A stretch of DNA of 64,000 nucleotides from Methanobacteriota archaeon (lineage in GTDB: Archaea; Halobacteriota; Methanosarcinia; Methanosarcinales; Methanosarcinaceae). The stretch covers positions 62,001 to 126,000 of the forward strand of contig JAEWQJ010000031.1 of assembly GCA_023399215.1 (NCBI GenBank), in the 5' to 3' direction. The position numbers were made by a program, and so were the translations under genes. Positions 25,776-34,518 of this stretch are shown here, piece by piece; position 1 is the stretch's first letter, and the number at the start of each line of letters is the position of its first letter. The notes below the pieces were generated by a model. It did no database searches. It had not been told where the DNA came from and was given only the letters and a program-made list of their open reading frames with translations.

Positions 25776-27161
25776 TTACCAGACATTGATTATCCATTCT
25801 CTGTCATGCTTACTTTCCATGGATGCAAAAATCGTATTGGCAATTGTTTCAGCTAACCATTCTGCTCCTTTGTATCCGATCACTGGATATTTCCACAGCC
25901 CTGCTCTATCAAAAGTTGGGAAGCCAACCCTGACCATGGGGATATCATTGTCTATTGCAATGTATCGTCCTTTTGAATGTCCCAAAATTAAGTCAATGTC
26001 CATGGATTTGTTTTTGACACGGCTTTCCAGCTCCCATAAATCAGCGTTCCAGATCACTTTTATATCGCAATTTGCCTTTTCTTTAAGTGCTTCAAGCCTT
26101 GGGTCAATTTTATACAGTGTATTATCGTCACCCAAAAGTAAAAGCACAGGCTCAAGTTCACATTCCAGGCAAAACTGCGCAAGGCCGAGGACAAGGTCCG
26201 GATTCCCAAATATGGCTACTTTCTTATTCGCGAAAAACATATGAGCAAGGTCTACAATCGCATCTATTGCTTTTCCGCGTTCAACAATCAGTGATTCAGG
26301 TATAGGCTTGCCTGTAAGCTTGCTGATATTTCGAAGGAAGATATCAGTGTTGGTTATGCCTATAGGGGTTGGAGTTACAACTGAAGGCACGCCAAAGTTA
26401 TTTTTTAAATATGTTGCAGCATTTGCTCCCTCATAACGGCTTAATGCAATTGACCCGAGAGCATTGGCAGAATCGGCTATTTCCTCAATGGTTGTATTTC
26501 CATATGCGAATGCCGATTTGTCAGGCATAATAGGAGCGTCAAAGGTCTCGGTGTCCAGAAGTATATTTCCGTCAACCTGCATCTCAGATAATATATGCTT
26601 AATTTCAGAAACATCTCCCGGATTGACCCATCCAGTGAATATGTTCAGCTTTCCGGAAGGCTCATCTTTTTTTGCAAGAGCTTTTACAACTGCGCTAATT
26701 GCCGTATCGTAACCTGTCACCTGGCTCCCGCTGTAGCTTGGCGTATGCACAGCTATGAGCTTCACATCTCTGTCAGGATGTCTTTCTTTAATATCCTTGT
26801 TTACTTTCCGGATTATACCTTCAATGTCGTCTCCAATTGTTTCTGTAGAGCAAGTAGTTATTATAGGTATGATCCTCAGCTGAGGGTACCTCGCAACAAG
26901 TGCTTCAACCGCTTCTTCTACCCTTATTGAGCCCCCGAAAACGGCGGCGCTTTCATGCAAAGACGAAGACGCAATGTCAAAATTTTCTTTGAAATGCTGA
27001 GCGAACAACAACCTGACAAACATGCTGCAACCCTGACCGCCATGTACAAGCGGAATGCAGTCCTTTATACCAATTCCCACAAATTGGGCACCTGCAGGCT
27101 GACAGGTATACATTGGATTAATGATTCCTGTTCGCTCTTTCAACATCAGCTCACACGACAT
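25776..27161 (-). CDS. vnfK: Vanadium nitrogenase beta subunit
   Basis: A 461-residue component-1 beta subunit, the short form typical of VnfK/AnfK. It starts MSCELMLKERTGIINPMYTC; P-cluster Cys contexts are YTCQPAGAQF (C20), GGQGCSMF (C45) and ITTCSTETIGDDIEGI (C104). The C-terminus carries VRVGFPTFDRAGLWKYPVIG, and the gene ends ...IINVW. GGCGGT precedes ATG 27161. It lies 19 bases after vnfG. Together with VnfD and VnfG it forms the hexameric VFe protein that reduces N2 to ammonia. Confidence 0.93.
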   Translation of the reverse strand: MSCELMLKERTGIINPMYTCQPAGAQFVGIGIKDCIPLVHGGQGCSMFVRLLFAQHFKENFDIASSSLHESAAVFGGSIRVEEAVEALVARYPQLRIIPIITTCSTETIGDDIEGIIRKVNKDIKERHPDRDVKLIAVHTPSYSGSQVTGYDTAISAVVKALAKKDEPSGKLNIFTGWVNPGDVSEIKHILSEMQVDGNILLDTETFDAPIMPDKSAFAYGNTTIEEIADSANALGSIALSRYEGANAATYLKNNFGVPSVVTPTPIGITNTDIFLRNISKLTGKPIPESLIVERGKAIDAIVDLAHMFFANKKVAIFGNPDLVLGLAQFCLECELEPVLLLLGDDNTLYKIDPRLEALKEKANCDIKVIWNADLWELESRVKNKSMDIDLILGHSKGRYIAIDNDIPMVRVGFPTFDRAGLWKYPVIGYKGAEWLAETIANTIFASMESKHDREWIINVW

Positions 27162-27180
27162 CTTTTTTACCGCCTTTTGT

Positions 27181-27519
27181 TTAGTAATTTGACAAGTTCA
27201 GTTCGCAGTTACGTGACTTTTTTACAGCAATATAGAGCAGTCTTTCTTTGACGCCTTCAATTAGTTCCAGTACTCCTGACCTGTCGAGTTCGGAGAGCCA
27301 GGGCATTTTTTTCTGAATCTCCGCAGCCAAAAATTTTGCATCGGAATAAAACGCTTTATCTGCCGGCGTTACAAGATTTATTTTACCTCCGTTCAGAATC
27401 TTGCTGGTCATTGTCATAATGCCTTCAATGTTTTCCTCCCGGTCCCAGCTTCTTGAAAAGAACTGCCATAAACACTGTTCCTGAATAAGGGCTGTCACTT
27501 CCTCGATTTTATCATTCAT
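27181..27519 (-). CDS. vnfG: Vanadium nitrogenase delta subunit
   Basis: A 112-residue protein beginning MNDKIEEVTALIQEQCLWQF, with SRSWDREENIEGI and TPADKAFYSDAKFLAAEI, matching the VnfG/AnfG delta subunit (113 residues in Azotobacter). ATG 27519 overlaps the vnfD stop as ATGA. A longer frame to 27561 within vnfD is rejected. The delta subunit exists only in the alternative nitrogenases, so it independently excludes a Mo enzyme. Confidence 0.93.
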   Translation of the reverse strand: MNDKIEEVTALIQEQCLWQFFSRSWDREENIEGIMTMTSKILNGGKINLVTPADKAFYSDAKFLAAEIQKKMPWLSELDRSGVLELIEGVKERLLYIAVKKSRNCELNLSNY

Positions 27520-28913
27520 AATTCCTGCACCACTCTTGGATCTTTTCCAGCTAAACTCCACATCGGAGAATTAATTCCGTTATACATATCTCTCGCCATG
27601 TTTACTGCGCCTTCAAAGCCCATGTATGGACCGTTGTGATATGCATGTCCGTTAATGTATGGAATGTGCAGTTTTTTGACTAAGTCTCCTACTCTGGGCC
27701 CGGTAAAAATAATGTCAGCGTGGATATTATCGAGTACTTCGAAAAACTCAAGTTCATTTCCATCATCAATATAAATCGTCCCGACTCTTCCCCTGGCAAT
27801 AACCTTCTCAAAGTCTTCCTGATGACCAAATTTAGAAGACATTGCAACGACTTCCATACCTAAATCGTCTTCAAGGGCCTTTGTCCAGTGCCATAGTCTT
27901 GGTCCACCAGTCCAGATACAGACCTTTTTTCCTTTGAGCCGTTCTTTATACCAGTTAAGTTTTTCTTCGTATTTTGCAACTTCTTCTGCAATTACTTCTT
28001 CAGCTTTGTCTTCCAGTCCAAAGAAAGCTCCGATCTTTCTCAGTGCTACCTTGATATAGTCAAAACCCCACGTATCTACGTCCATTCTTGGAATATCATA
28101 TACTCTCTTAAGTTCATTGGCTATATATCCTGCAGAACGCGCACAGTTGACCACATTCAGCTTTGCCCTATGCATACAGCGTAGTTGATCATAGGTTACG
28201 TTTCCGGTAAAATGAGCAATGACCTGTATGCCCATTTTATCAAAATATTTTTGTAATACGTAAGTATCTCCCTGAATATTGTAGTCACCAATGACATTAA
28301 TTGTGTATTCGCTTTTAATTTCAGGTTCAAGCGTTCCGATCTTATCTCTCATCCAGCCGATGTTTAACTCATGGTGCCCTTTTGACTGGCTGACACCAGC
28401 GAACCCTGGACATTCGACAACGAATATATCGACATCTCCAAGTTCTTCCTCAACCTCACGACATACTGCTTTGGGGTTGTCTCCGATCAATGCGGTTGTA
28501 CAGGTCGTGTAGACAAACATTCGCTTAATTTCTGGAAATTCTTTGAAAGCTTCCTTGATCGCTTTTTTGAGCTGCTTCTCAGCTCCGAAAACAATATGTT
28601 TTTCTTTTGTGTCCGACGACCAAATATATTTTAATTGAAAGTTGTTATTATCACTGGGATACCTTTTTGTGTGCCAGGTATCATAAGCACATCCTACCGG
28701 TCCATGTATCATCTGAATACAGTCTTTGATGACTCCGCCAATAACGAGTTTTGCTCCACAATAACTGCACCCTCTTTCAGATAATGATCCTGGAATTGTT
28801 TCTATATTTGAGAGTGGGAGATATTGAGTTGTGTCTTCCCCTTCTTCTTTTATGTAAACATGGTTTTGGCGCTCCGGTATGCATTCATCGCAACAGAATA
28901 GTTTCAACGGCAT
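27516..28913 (-). CDS. vnfD: Vanadium nitrogenase alpha subunit
   Basis: A 465-residue alpha subunit collinear with Azotobacter VnfD. P-cluster ligands are C49, C75 and C138; cofactor ligands are C257 (VVNCARSAGY) and H423 (NGHAYHNGPYMGFEG). Q176 and H180 are also kept (SQSKGHH). The loop TGGPRL at 335-340, which binds the carbonate ligand of FeV-co in the Azotobacter structure, is present. AnfD has a different loop (PGGSKL) at this place, so this is the vanadium and not the Fe-only enzyme. GAGG lies eight bases before ATG 28913. Expressed from the vnfH operon. Confidence 0.96.
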   Translation of the reverse strand: MPLKLFCCDECIPERQNHVYIKEEGEDTTQYLPLSNIETIPGSLSERGCSYCGAKLVIGGVIKDCIQMIHGPVGCAYDTWHTKRYPSDNNNFQLKYIWSSDTKEKHIVFGAEKQLKKAIKEAFKEFPEIKRMFVYTTCTTALIGDNPKAVCREVEEELGDVDIFVVECPGFAGVSQSKGHHELNIGWMRDKIGTLEPEIKSEYTINVIGDYNIQGDTYVLQKYFDKMGIQVIAHFTGNVTYDQLRCMHRAKLNVVNCARSAGYIANELKRVYDIPRMDVDTWGFDYIKVALRKIGAFFGLEDKAEEVIAEEVAKYEEKLNWYKERLKGKKVCIWTGGPRLWHWTKALEDDLGMEVVAMSSKFGHQEDFEKVIARGRVGTIYIDDGNELEFFEVLDNIHADIIFTGPRVGDLVKKLHIPYINGHAYHNGPYMGFEGAVNMARDMYNGINSPMWSLAGKDPRVVQEL

Positions 28914-28933
28914 TTTGCAGGCCTCGTATCTGT

Positions 28934-29305
28934 TTATTTTAAAGCTAGTTCTCCTTTTTCGCCAGTCCTGATCCGAATAACATCGTCAATGGACTCGACA
29001 AAAATCCTTCCATCACCAATCTGGGCAGTTTGATTGACTTCCATAATGGTCTTAATCACATGATCCACTTCTTCATCATTTACAATTATGCTCAGAAGTC
29101 TTTTGGGTATGTACTTCATACCTGTGCTGTACCTTTTCGCGAGCAGCTTTGGTTGTATGTAGAAGTTAAGTTCTCCTGAGATCCCTCTTTGCTTACCCTT
29201 TCCCAATACCGGAATTGCCGTCATAGAAGGATAACCAATTTTATCCAGTGCGTCTTTTGTAGCCGACATCTTGTTGGGTCTAATAATCGCAGTAACTTCT
29301 TTCAT
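28934..29305 (-). CDS. nifI2: PII-like nitrogenase regulator NifI2
   Basis: A 123-residue PII-family protein: MKEVTAIIRPNKMSATKDAL, LGKGKQRGISGEL and IGDGRIFVESIDDVIRIRTG. NifI2 differs from GlnB by its longer T-loop region. With NifI1 it binds nitrogenase directly in methanogens and shuts it off when ammonium (low 2-oxoglutarate) returns. It lies between nifI1 and vnfD, the position known from Methanosarcina barkeri vnf and other methanogen nif operons. It begins 47 bases after nifI1. Confidence 0.92.
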   Translation of the reverse strand: MKEVTAIIRPNKMSATKDALDKIGYPSMTAIPVLGKGKQRGISGELNFYIQPKLLAKRYSTGMKYIPKRLLSIIVNDEEVDHVIKTIMEVNQTAQIGDGRIFVESIDDVIRIRTGEKGELALK

Positions 29306-29352
29306 ATGAAAACCTCCCGGTTTTCAAAATTTTTTAGTTATTATATTATTCC

Positions 29353-29670
29353 TCATAACCCTTTTTCACCCGAGCTAATTGTGTATGCAGCTTCAACCGT
29401 GTTCACAAAGATTTTTCCATCCCCCATGTTGCCGGTGTATGCTTTTCCGGAAATTATTTTTATCACCTTGTCAACAGCCTCATCTTCTACAGCCATCATG
29501 ATCATTGTTTTTGCGAGCTCATCGTAGTGCACATCCCCAACAGTGATCCCTTTTTGTTTCCCTCTTCCGAAGACGTTTATTTTTGTAAGGGAGTAATAAC
29601 CGGCTTCTGCGAGTCCGTCGGTTACTTCTTCAGTCCATTCAGGACGTAATATGGCACGGACCATCTTCAT
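29353..29670 (-). CDS. nifI1: PII-like nitrogenase regulator NifI1
   Basis: A 105-residue PII-family protein: MKMVRAILRPEWTEEVTDGL, FGRGKQKGITVGDVHYDELA in the T-loop, and MGDGKIFVNTVEAAYTISSG. GGAGAGAT lies before ATG 29670, 17 bases after vnfH. Partner of NifI2 in ammonium switch-off. The pair being dedicated to the vanadium enzyme suggests that it is controlled after translation just as the Mo enzyme is. Confidence 0.93.
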   Translation of the reverse strand: MKMVRAILRPEWTEEVTDGLAEAGYYSLTKINVFGRGKQKGITVGDVHYDELAKTMIMMAVEDEAVDKVIKIISGKAYTGNMGDGKIFVNTVEAAYTISSGEKGL

Positions 29671-29687
29671 TTCTTATCTCTCCTAAA

Positions 29688-30515
29688 TTAATCCATAAGA
29701 CCATATCTTTCAACCATTTTCTCTAGCTGATCCATACTTAATGGTTTAGGGATAACAAACATGTCATTTTCTAGGATTTTTTTGGCGAGTTCTTTGTATT
29801 CAAGTGCTTGATTGCATGTAGGGTCGTACTCCACTACAGTCTTTTTATTGAACTCTGCTTTTTGGACAATGTTGTCACGTGGTACAAAATATAACAGCTG
29901 CGTTCCCAGTGCAGAAGCAAATTCCTCCATCATTTCCAGTTCATTATCCACTCTACGACTGTTGCAAATAATTCCTCCCAATCTCACCCCGCTTTGTTCG
30001 GCATACTTCAACAGGCCCTTACAGATGTTATTTGCTGCATAAGTCGCCATCATTTCTCCAGAAGCAACTATGTATACTTCCTGGGCTTTTCCTTCTCGAA
30101 TAGGCATTGCAAAACCGCCGCAGACAACATCGCCCAATACATCAAAGTGAATAAAATCCAGATCCTCAGAATAGGCTCCCATTTCTTCCATGAGATTAAT
30201 TGCAGTGATAACTCCTCTACCGGCACAGCCAACACCGGGCTCTGGACCACCGGACTCAACGCATTTTATTCCGTCAAAACCGGTATTTATGACATTTTCA
30301 GCTGTCACAGCATCTTCGCCAAGCTCCCTTAGAGTATCCATTATTGTAGTTTGAGCTACCCCACCAAGTACCAAACGGGAACAGTCTGCTTTGGGATCAC
30401 ATCCGTGAATAAAAATCTTTTTGCCATGATAATATGCCATAGCAGCTGCAGTATTTTGTTGCGTGGTGGACTTTCCGATTCCACCTTTTCCATAGAAAGC
30501 AATTTTTCTTGTCAT
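29688..30515 (-). CDS. vnfH: Nitrogenase iron protein of the vanadium system
   Basis: A 275-residue Fe protein with P-loop GKGGIGKSTTQQN, the cluster ligands C97 and C132 (GVGCAGRGVITAIN, DVVCGGFAMPIREG) and R100, the site of ADP-ribosylation in bacteria. It donates electrons to the VFe protein with ATP hydrolysis. GGAG precedes ATG 30515. It is the first gene of the ten-gene vnf operon; the upstream region to 31448 carries a TATA box and ModE-like boxes and is shared with the divergent radical SAM gene. Confidence 0.95.
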   Translation of the reverse strand: MTRKIAFYGKGGIGKSTTQQNTAAAMAYYHGKKIFIHGCDPKADCSRLVLGGVAQTTIMDTLRELGEDAVTAENVINTGFDGIKCVESGGPEPGVGCAGRGVITAINLMEEMGAYSEDLDFIHFDVLGDVVCGGFAMPIREGKAQEVYIVASGEMMATYAANNICKGLLKYAEQSGVRLGGIICNSRRVDNELEMMEEFASALGTQLLYFVPRDNIVQKAEFNKKTVVEYDPTCNQALEYKELAKKILENDMFVIPKPLSMDQLEKMVERYGLMD

Positions 30516-30758
30516 TTTACACTCCTTCGGTATTTACACAAACTTTGCCCAGAAACCCACTTGTTTCTTGGAACTTTGTATTCTGAACACCCAGTTGAAT
30601 TTCTATGCAAAGTTACTGGACTTCTTATGTTGCCTGCTCAAATTTATACATTTTATATTATTTTTATGTGAATTATGTCTTTTTTACATAACACTCCTTT
30701 TTGTCAGTTTTCTTGTATTGTGTACTCCTTTCAAAACATTTTGAATTATTTTTATTAT

Positions 30759-30782
30759 CGTTATGTTTAAGTAAACATAACA
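30759..30782 (-). promoter_or_regulatory. ModE-like box D, vnfH promoter
   Basis: CGTTATGT-N8-ACATAACA, including a 22-bp perfect palindrome (ten-base arms around AG). It lies 45 bases downstream of the TATA box at 30838-30827 on the minus strand, that is about 20-45 bases inside the expected transcript, a repressor-like position. The leader before vnfH would be roughly 290 bases. Confidence 0.7.
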
Positions 30783-30826
30783 ATTCTTTATTTGGCGGAA
30801 TACAGATTCTTACTTCCTACTCAATA

Positions 30827-30838
30827 CTATATATAAAT
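30827..30838 (-). promoter_or_regulatory. Candidate TATA box of the vnf operon
   Basis: On the minus strand it reads ATTTATATATAG, close to the archaeal consensus TTTATATA. It is the best TATA match between vnfH and the divergent gene for this direction. Expected transcription start is around 30800-30805. A weaker TATA-like stretch lies nearer the gene, about 30643-30665. Confidence 0.5.
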
Positions 30839-31069
30839 TTCCATTATCCTATTTTTTAATATGTAACTCTACAAACATACACTTTGGGTAATTAGTTAGA
30901 ACGTTGTTACTGTAAAAACGCCATCTATTGCCATTTATTCTTCACTGCCTAAATTAAAAGTTCCAACATATTGACAAAATTAGGGTTATACTTATGAATA
31001 TCATGTACTGTTTTGTGACTGTTATCTTTGAGTCTGGAGAGTCACCTATAAAGATCAAAACCCCCGAAC

Positions 31070-31093
31070 CGTTATGTATATATAGACACAACG
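31070..31093. promoter_or_regulatory. ModE-like box E
   Basis: CGTTATGT-N8-ACACAACG. It is framed by ACCGTT and AACGGT, extending the palindrome outward. Its centre contains TATATATA. It lies midway between vnfH and the radical SAM gene and could serve either. Confidence 0.65.
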
Positions 31094-31195
31094 GTCAAAC
31101 CATTAAACCATAAAGATACGGTATTTTGACAAAAAATCGGAGAACACTACAATGTTAAATCCTGGTACATACTATCTTGATAAAATATAATATAT

Positions 31196-31219
31196 CGATA
31201 TGTAATAATAGACATAACG
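31196..31219 (+). promoter_or_regulatory. ModE-like box F with TATA box
   Basis: CGATATGT-N8-ACATAACG, directly after the AT-rich TATA-like stretch AAAATATAATATAT (31182-31195), the same arrangement as boxes A, B and C. It should control the plus-strand radical SAM gene starting at 31449. Confidence 0.68.
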
Positions 31220-31448
31220 TTTAAAACTTAAAAAATGGTTAGTGATGGTGTTTTAGGTAAAAAAGAAGTTAACGTGTTTATTTATATAAAAATAATTACA
31301 GTCATCTCCAGAATAGAGTACTAATTCAAAAATGCCTCAGTTAGAAAAACTTCAAATTATACGCGAAACTGGAAAATAAAAAGATATTTCCTGCCATATA
31401 GTTCAGGATGACTCTGGCTTTATTGTGGTATTATTTGAGGGAGGTTAA

Positions 31449-33350
31449 ATGCAATGCAATATATGCGAAGTCAGGTGCGAAATCAATAAGCATAGTATGG
31501 GCAGATGTGGCACTTATGTAAGCACTGGCAATAATATAACCCAGTACCCAGGTATGGGATATCTGGGAGCATATCCAATTTCAATCGAAGCAGTCCCTTT
31601 ACATCATTTCTATCCTTCAGGCAAGTTCCTGCAAATTTTCAGTACAGGATGTAATTTTCAGTGCCCTGGTTGTATGGCACGGATGCCAGCATCAAGTAGA
31701 CCTTCGGCCCAACAAGCCTCACTCAGTCCGTCCGAGATAGTGAAAAAGGCCTTACAACAGGAGTGCCTGGGTGTAGTTTCAGCAATAAATGATCCTGTTG
31801 CTAATTACTATCTTTTCAGGGACCTTGCAGTACTGGCGCATGAAAAAAGTTTACTTGTAGGTTGTTCAACCAACTGCTATTTCACAGGTGAGACTTTAGA
31901 AGAGTTTGGGCAGCTTGTTGACTTTGTGAACGTGGGAATTAAAGGTTATTCTGACAGAGGTTATAAAAATTGTGGAGTTAGTTCATCAGCTCCTGTTTTT
32001 CGCAACATTTCCAGGCTTTATGACATGGGGGTGCATGTTGAAACTTCAGTCGCTTATTCAAAGGGAAATGAAGATGATATTATAAAGGTCGCAGAGGCAG
32101 TGTCTGATATCTCTTCTACTATTCCGTTGCATGTCATGAGATTCCTTCCCTTCGGTTATGCTCCGATAGAACTGGAACCATCAGTGGGAGAAGCGGAAAA
32201 AATATGTTTTGACTTGCGCAGATATCTGGATTTTGTCTACCTCTTTAATTCTCCAGGCACGAAACTATTAAACACATACTGTCCTGAATGTGGCAATCTC
32301 CTGATAGAGCGGGAATTTTACAGGCCTTTTGGCTCCAGGCTTGTAAAACCCTGGGTAAGTCACAGATGTAGCTGCGGTTACAGCATTCCAGTTCAGGGGA
32401 AAGCTACCACTGAAGGCTTCAGTGAAGCAGGTTTAATGGACAGTTACAGTATAAGCCAGACTTTCAGTATGGTTCATGCAGTACTTACATGTCTGGGAGT
32501 ACTGGACGATTATAAACTAATGGATATCTGGGGTGAGAATAAATTAATGGATGTCTGGAGTAAGGTCTCAAACCCCAAAACCCTTACACAAATACATTAT
32601 ATGATACGGCAGCCGTACTCTTATCTGGAGTTCATCAGGTTTATTGCTGAAAAAGCTAATATGCCAAAAAAAGGAGAAGAACTTGTTTCTTTCATTCATA
32701 AGCGCTTGAAAATTGTCCAGAATCTTTCAGCAGGAAAAAGTAGTTATTATGTGTATTATTGCATGGGATCTCCTTTCTTTGCCCTGAATGCCGGCAGAAT
32801 GGAAAATAACCTTGTGACATTTTCCGGTGGTGTGAGTATCAATAAGCAGCTTCAAAAGGAAGGTAACCTGGGTTTAAGTGTTTCTCCTTCCTTTATTAAT
32901 GAGCACAATCCTGGGGTTATTTTTGTCTCCGGTTTCCTTTCCCGTCCTCTCGATGAGTTCTATGCTTTGTGCCAGAAATATGGAATACATGCCGATGCTG
33001 TGACACAGCATCGGGTCTATGAAATTCCACCTTCCTGGGATTTTGGAAGCCCTCGCTGGATATTGGGACTAATGTATATAGCAGATAAGTTGCATCCCGG
33101 AAAACTTGAAGTTGACCTGAGAAAGGAAGCAGATGATTTTTATTTGCAATTTTATGGTATGCGGTTTAAGGAAGCCAGACCTAACAGGTCTTTCCACAGG
33201 CCTTCCTCTGGTATTTGGCCACACACGCAAACACTGTATAATGACCTCAAAATGGAGATGCCAAAGCAGGGCTCTACTAAAAATTTCGGCAATGAGATTA
33301 TTCAACCTTTTAACATCCTGCCAACCTGTAAAATAAAGCTCAAAGGATGA
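31449..33350 (+). CDS. Radical SAM protein fused to a FecB-like domain, divergent from vnfH
   Basis: A 633-residue fusion. The N-terminal region has C3, C6, C10 and C20, then the radical SAM cluster motif C68-x3-C72-x2-C75 (STGCNFQCPGC), in the style of AmrS/PflA-related enzymes (compare PLHHFYPSG before it). A zinc-ribbon pair follows (C278, C281, C307, C309). Residues about 330-570 resemble a class III binding protein without signal peptide: NPGVIFVSGFLSRPLDEF and MYIADKLHPGKLEVDLRKEA match the ends of the two FecB-like lipoproteins in this window. GGGAGGT precedes ATG 31449. It sits under ModE-like boxes and is probably cytoplasmic. A role in FeV-cofactor or vanadium handling is inference; the reaction is unknown. 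Confidence 0.85.
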   Translation: MQCNICEVRCEINKHSMGRCGTYVSTGNNITQYPGMGYLGAYPISIEAVPLHHFYPSGKFLQIFSTGCNFQCPGCMARMPASSRPSAQQASLSPSEIVKKALQQECLGVVSAINDPVANYYLFRDLAVLAHEKSLLVGCSTNCYFTGETLEEFGQLVDFVNVGIKGYSDRGYKNCGVSSSAPVFRNISRLYDMGVHVETSVAYSKGNEDDIIKVAEAVSDISSTIPLHVMRFLPFGYAPIELEPSVGEAEKICFDLRRYLDFVYLFNSPGTKLLNTYCPECGNLLIEREFYRPFGSRLVKPWVSHRCSCGYSIPVQGKATTEGFSEAGLMDSYSISQTFSMVHAVLTCLGVLDDYKLMDIWGENKLMDVWSKVSNPKTLTQIHYMIRQPYSYLEFIRFIAEKANMPKKGEELVSFIHKRLKIVQNLSAGKSSYYVYYCMGSPFFALNAGRMENNLVTFSGGVSINKQLQKEGNLGLSVSPSFINEHNPGVIFVSGFLSRPLDEFYALCQKYGIHADAVTQHRVYEIPPSWDFGSPRWILGLMYIADKLHPGKLEVDLRKEADDFYLQFYGMRFKEARPNRSFHRPSSGIWPHTQTLYNDLKMEMPKQGSTKNFGNEIIQPFNILPTCKIKLKG

Positions 33351-33380
33351 CAAGTAATCGAACGAGTTTCTAATAATGAA

Positions 33381-33533
33381 ATGATAGCTCCAAGGCTTTA
33401 TGAGTTTGGGAACAAAAGTTATATTAGTGCTTCAATTCCAAAATTAATTCCTTATTTTCTGGAAAAAATCCATGTTCTTCGAATCGATTCAAAAGTCAAG
33501 TTTTATGAACATACTTCGGAATCACAGTACTAG
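33381..33533 (+). CDS. Possible gene fragment (50 aa)
   Basis: A frame open from 33354 to TAG 33533 reads like protein (GNKSYISASIPKLIPYFLEK, then VKFYEHTSESQY). The only start is ATG 33381, without a ribosome binding site. It begins right after the radical SAM gene. It may be the remnant of a larger gene's C-terminus. Not recognised. Confidence 0.3.
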   Translation: MIAPRLYEFGNKSYISASIPKLIPYFLEKIHVLRIDSKVKFYEHTSESQY

Positions 33534-33628
33534 TGTACCAATAGACAACGTTTCTGAAACTAGTTTTTGTCCTCTATGCTATATTTAAAAAGAAAAAAAT
33601 GCGGTTTAGCTGTAAAATTTAATTAGAT

Positions 33629-34210
33629 TTAATTTTTTTCTTTCTGAAGAGCTAAATCCAGTACATTTTCGTATACTTCTTTACCCTCTATTTTTAGAAT
33701 CCTGGCCGTTGATCTTTCAGTAGTAACGTTCCCATCCTCCTGCATATAAACATATTTCCCGTTTTCAATGCCCACGATTACAGAAGAGTCAGGGATTACA
33801 TATATTCCAAAGTAATCAGCAAGTTTCTTACTTTTATCTATATCTATGGTCACAACTGTGGCTCTACCTGCATAATCTGTTGCAACCTGAGCCAAAACAG
33901 GGTTTAACTCCTGGCACTCTTCACACCACTCAGCTCCGAGTTTCAAAAGAACAGGTCCTTTTTTGAGAGATGTATTTATCTGATCCAGTTGGGTAACTTC
34001 TACAACAGTACTGTTTTCCTGTGTTTCCTGAGAATTAGTGGAATTTTCCTGTATCTCCTGAGAATTTATAGAATTTTCCTGTATCTCCTGAGAATTTGTA
34101 GAATTTTCCTGGGCATCCTGAGGATTCGTGACATTCGTCTTGCTATTAATACAGCCAGCTGCTAAGATCACAGCCGCAAAGAGAACCAATAGTATCACTA
34201 ATTTATTCAT
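33629..34210 (-). CDS. Thioredoxin-like lipoprotein
   Basis: A 193-residue protein with a lipobox (LAAGC, Cys20) and a spacer of four imperfect repeats of NSQEIQENST (residues about 30-68). These precede a thioredoxin fold with the active site AEWCEECQEL and the cis-Pro region VIPDSSVIV. The protein is tethered outside the membrane and should act in disulfide exchange; the acidic WCEEC centre differs from the usual WCGPC. Nothing obvious links it to its neighbours. It is transcribed alone, with AT-rich sequence upstream at about 34270-34320. Confidence 0.85.
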   Translation of the reverse strand: MNKLVILLVLFAAVILAAGCINSKTNVTNPQDAQENSTNSQEIQENSINSQEIQENSTNSQETQENSTVVEVTQLDQINTSLKKGPVLLKLGAEWCEECQELNPVLAQVATDYAGRATVVTIDIDKSKKLADYFGIYVIPDSSVIVGIENGKYVYMQEDGNVTTERSTARILKIEGKEVYENVLDLALQKEKN

Positions 34211-34518
34211 ATTTGTCGTCTACTATATTACTGATTTTTTTTAAGACCTTAAAGGTGATACAGATATAGTGTTCACACTGTTATATATCTTATATTTACA
34301 TCACTTATTTATTTAAACTGTGTAAGTTCCCACCTATCTGTCTGTGTATGCGTATTCCAAATAACTAAAGTTTAAACCATAACTGAGGGATTGTATAACT
34401 ACTAATGAAAAATACTAAAGTCATATCTCCAAAAGCACTTGAAGTAAAACAATTAAAAAAAGTAATGGAGAAAAAAAGCTCTCCAAACAAGTAATACTTC
34501 AAAACATACTCAGATAAC

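Noticed and set aside
25776..30515. Mo-nitrogenase or Fe-only nitrogenase instead of vanadium nitrogenase
   Set aside because: A delta subunit gene excludes the Mo type. The VnfD loop TGGPRL at 335-340 and motifs such as SSKFGHQEDFEKVIARG match VnfD rather than AnfD.
34409..34490. Short plus-strand frame beginning MKNTKVISPKALEVKQ
   Set aside because: Only 29 codons, no ribosome binding site, Lys-rich composition expected from AT-rich DNA.
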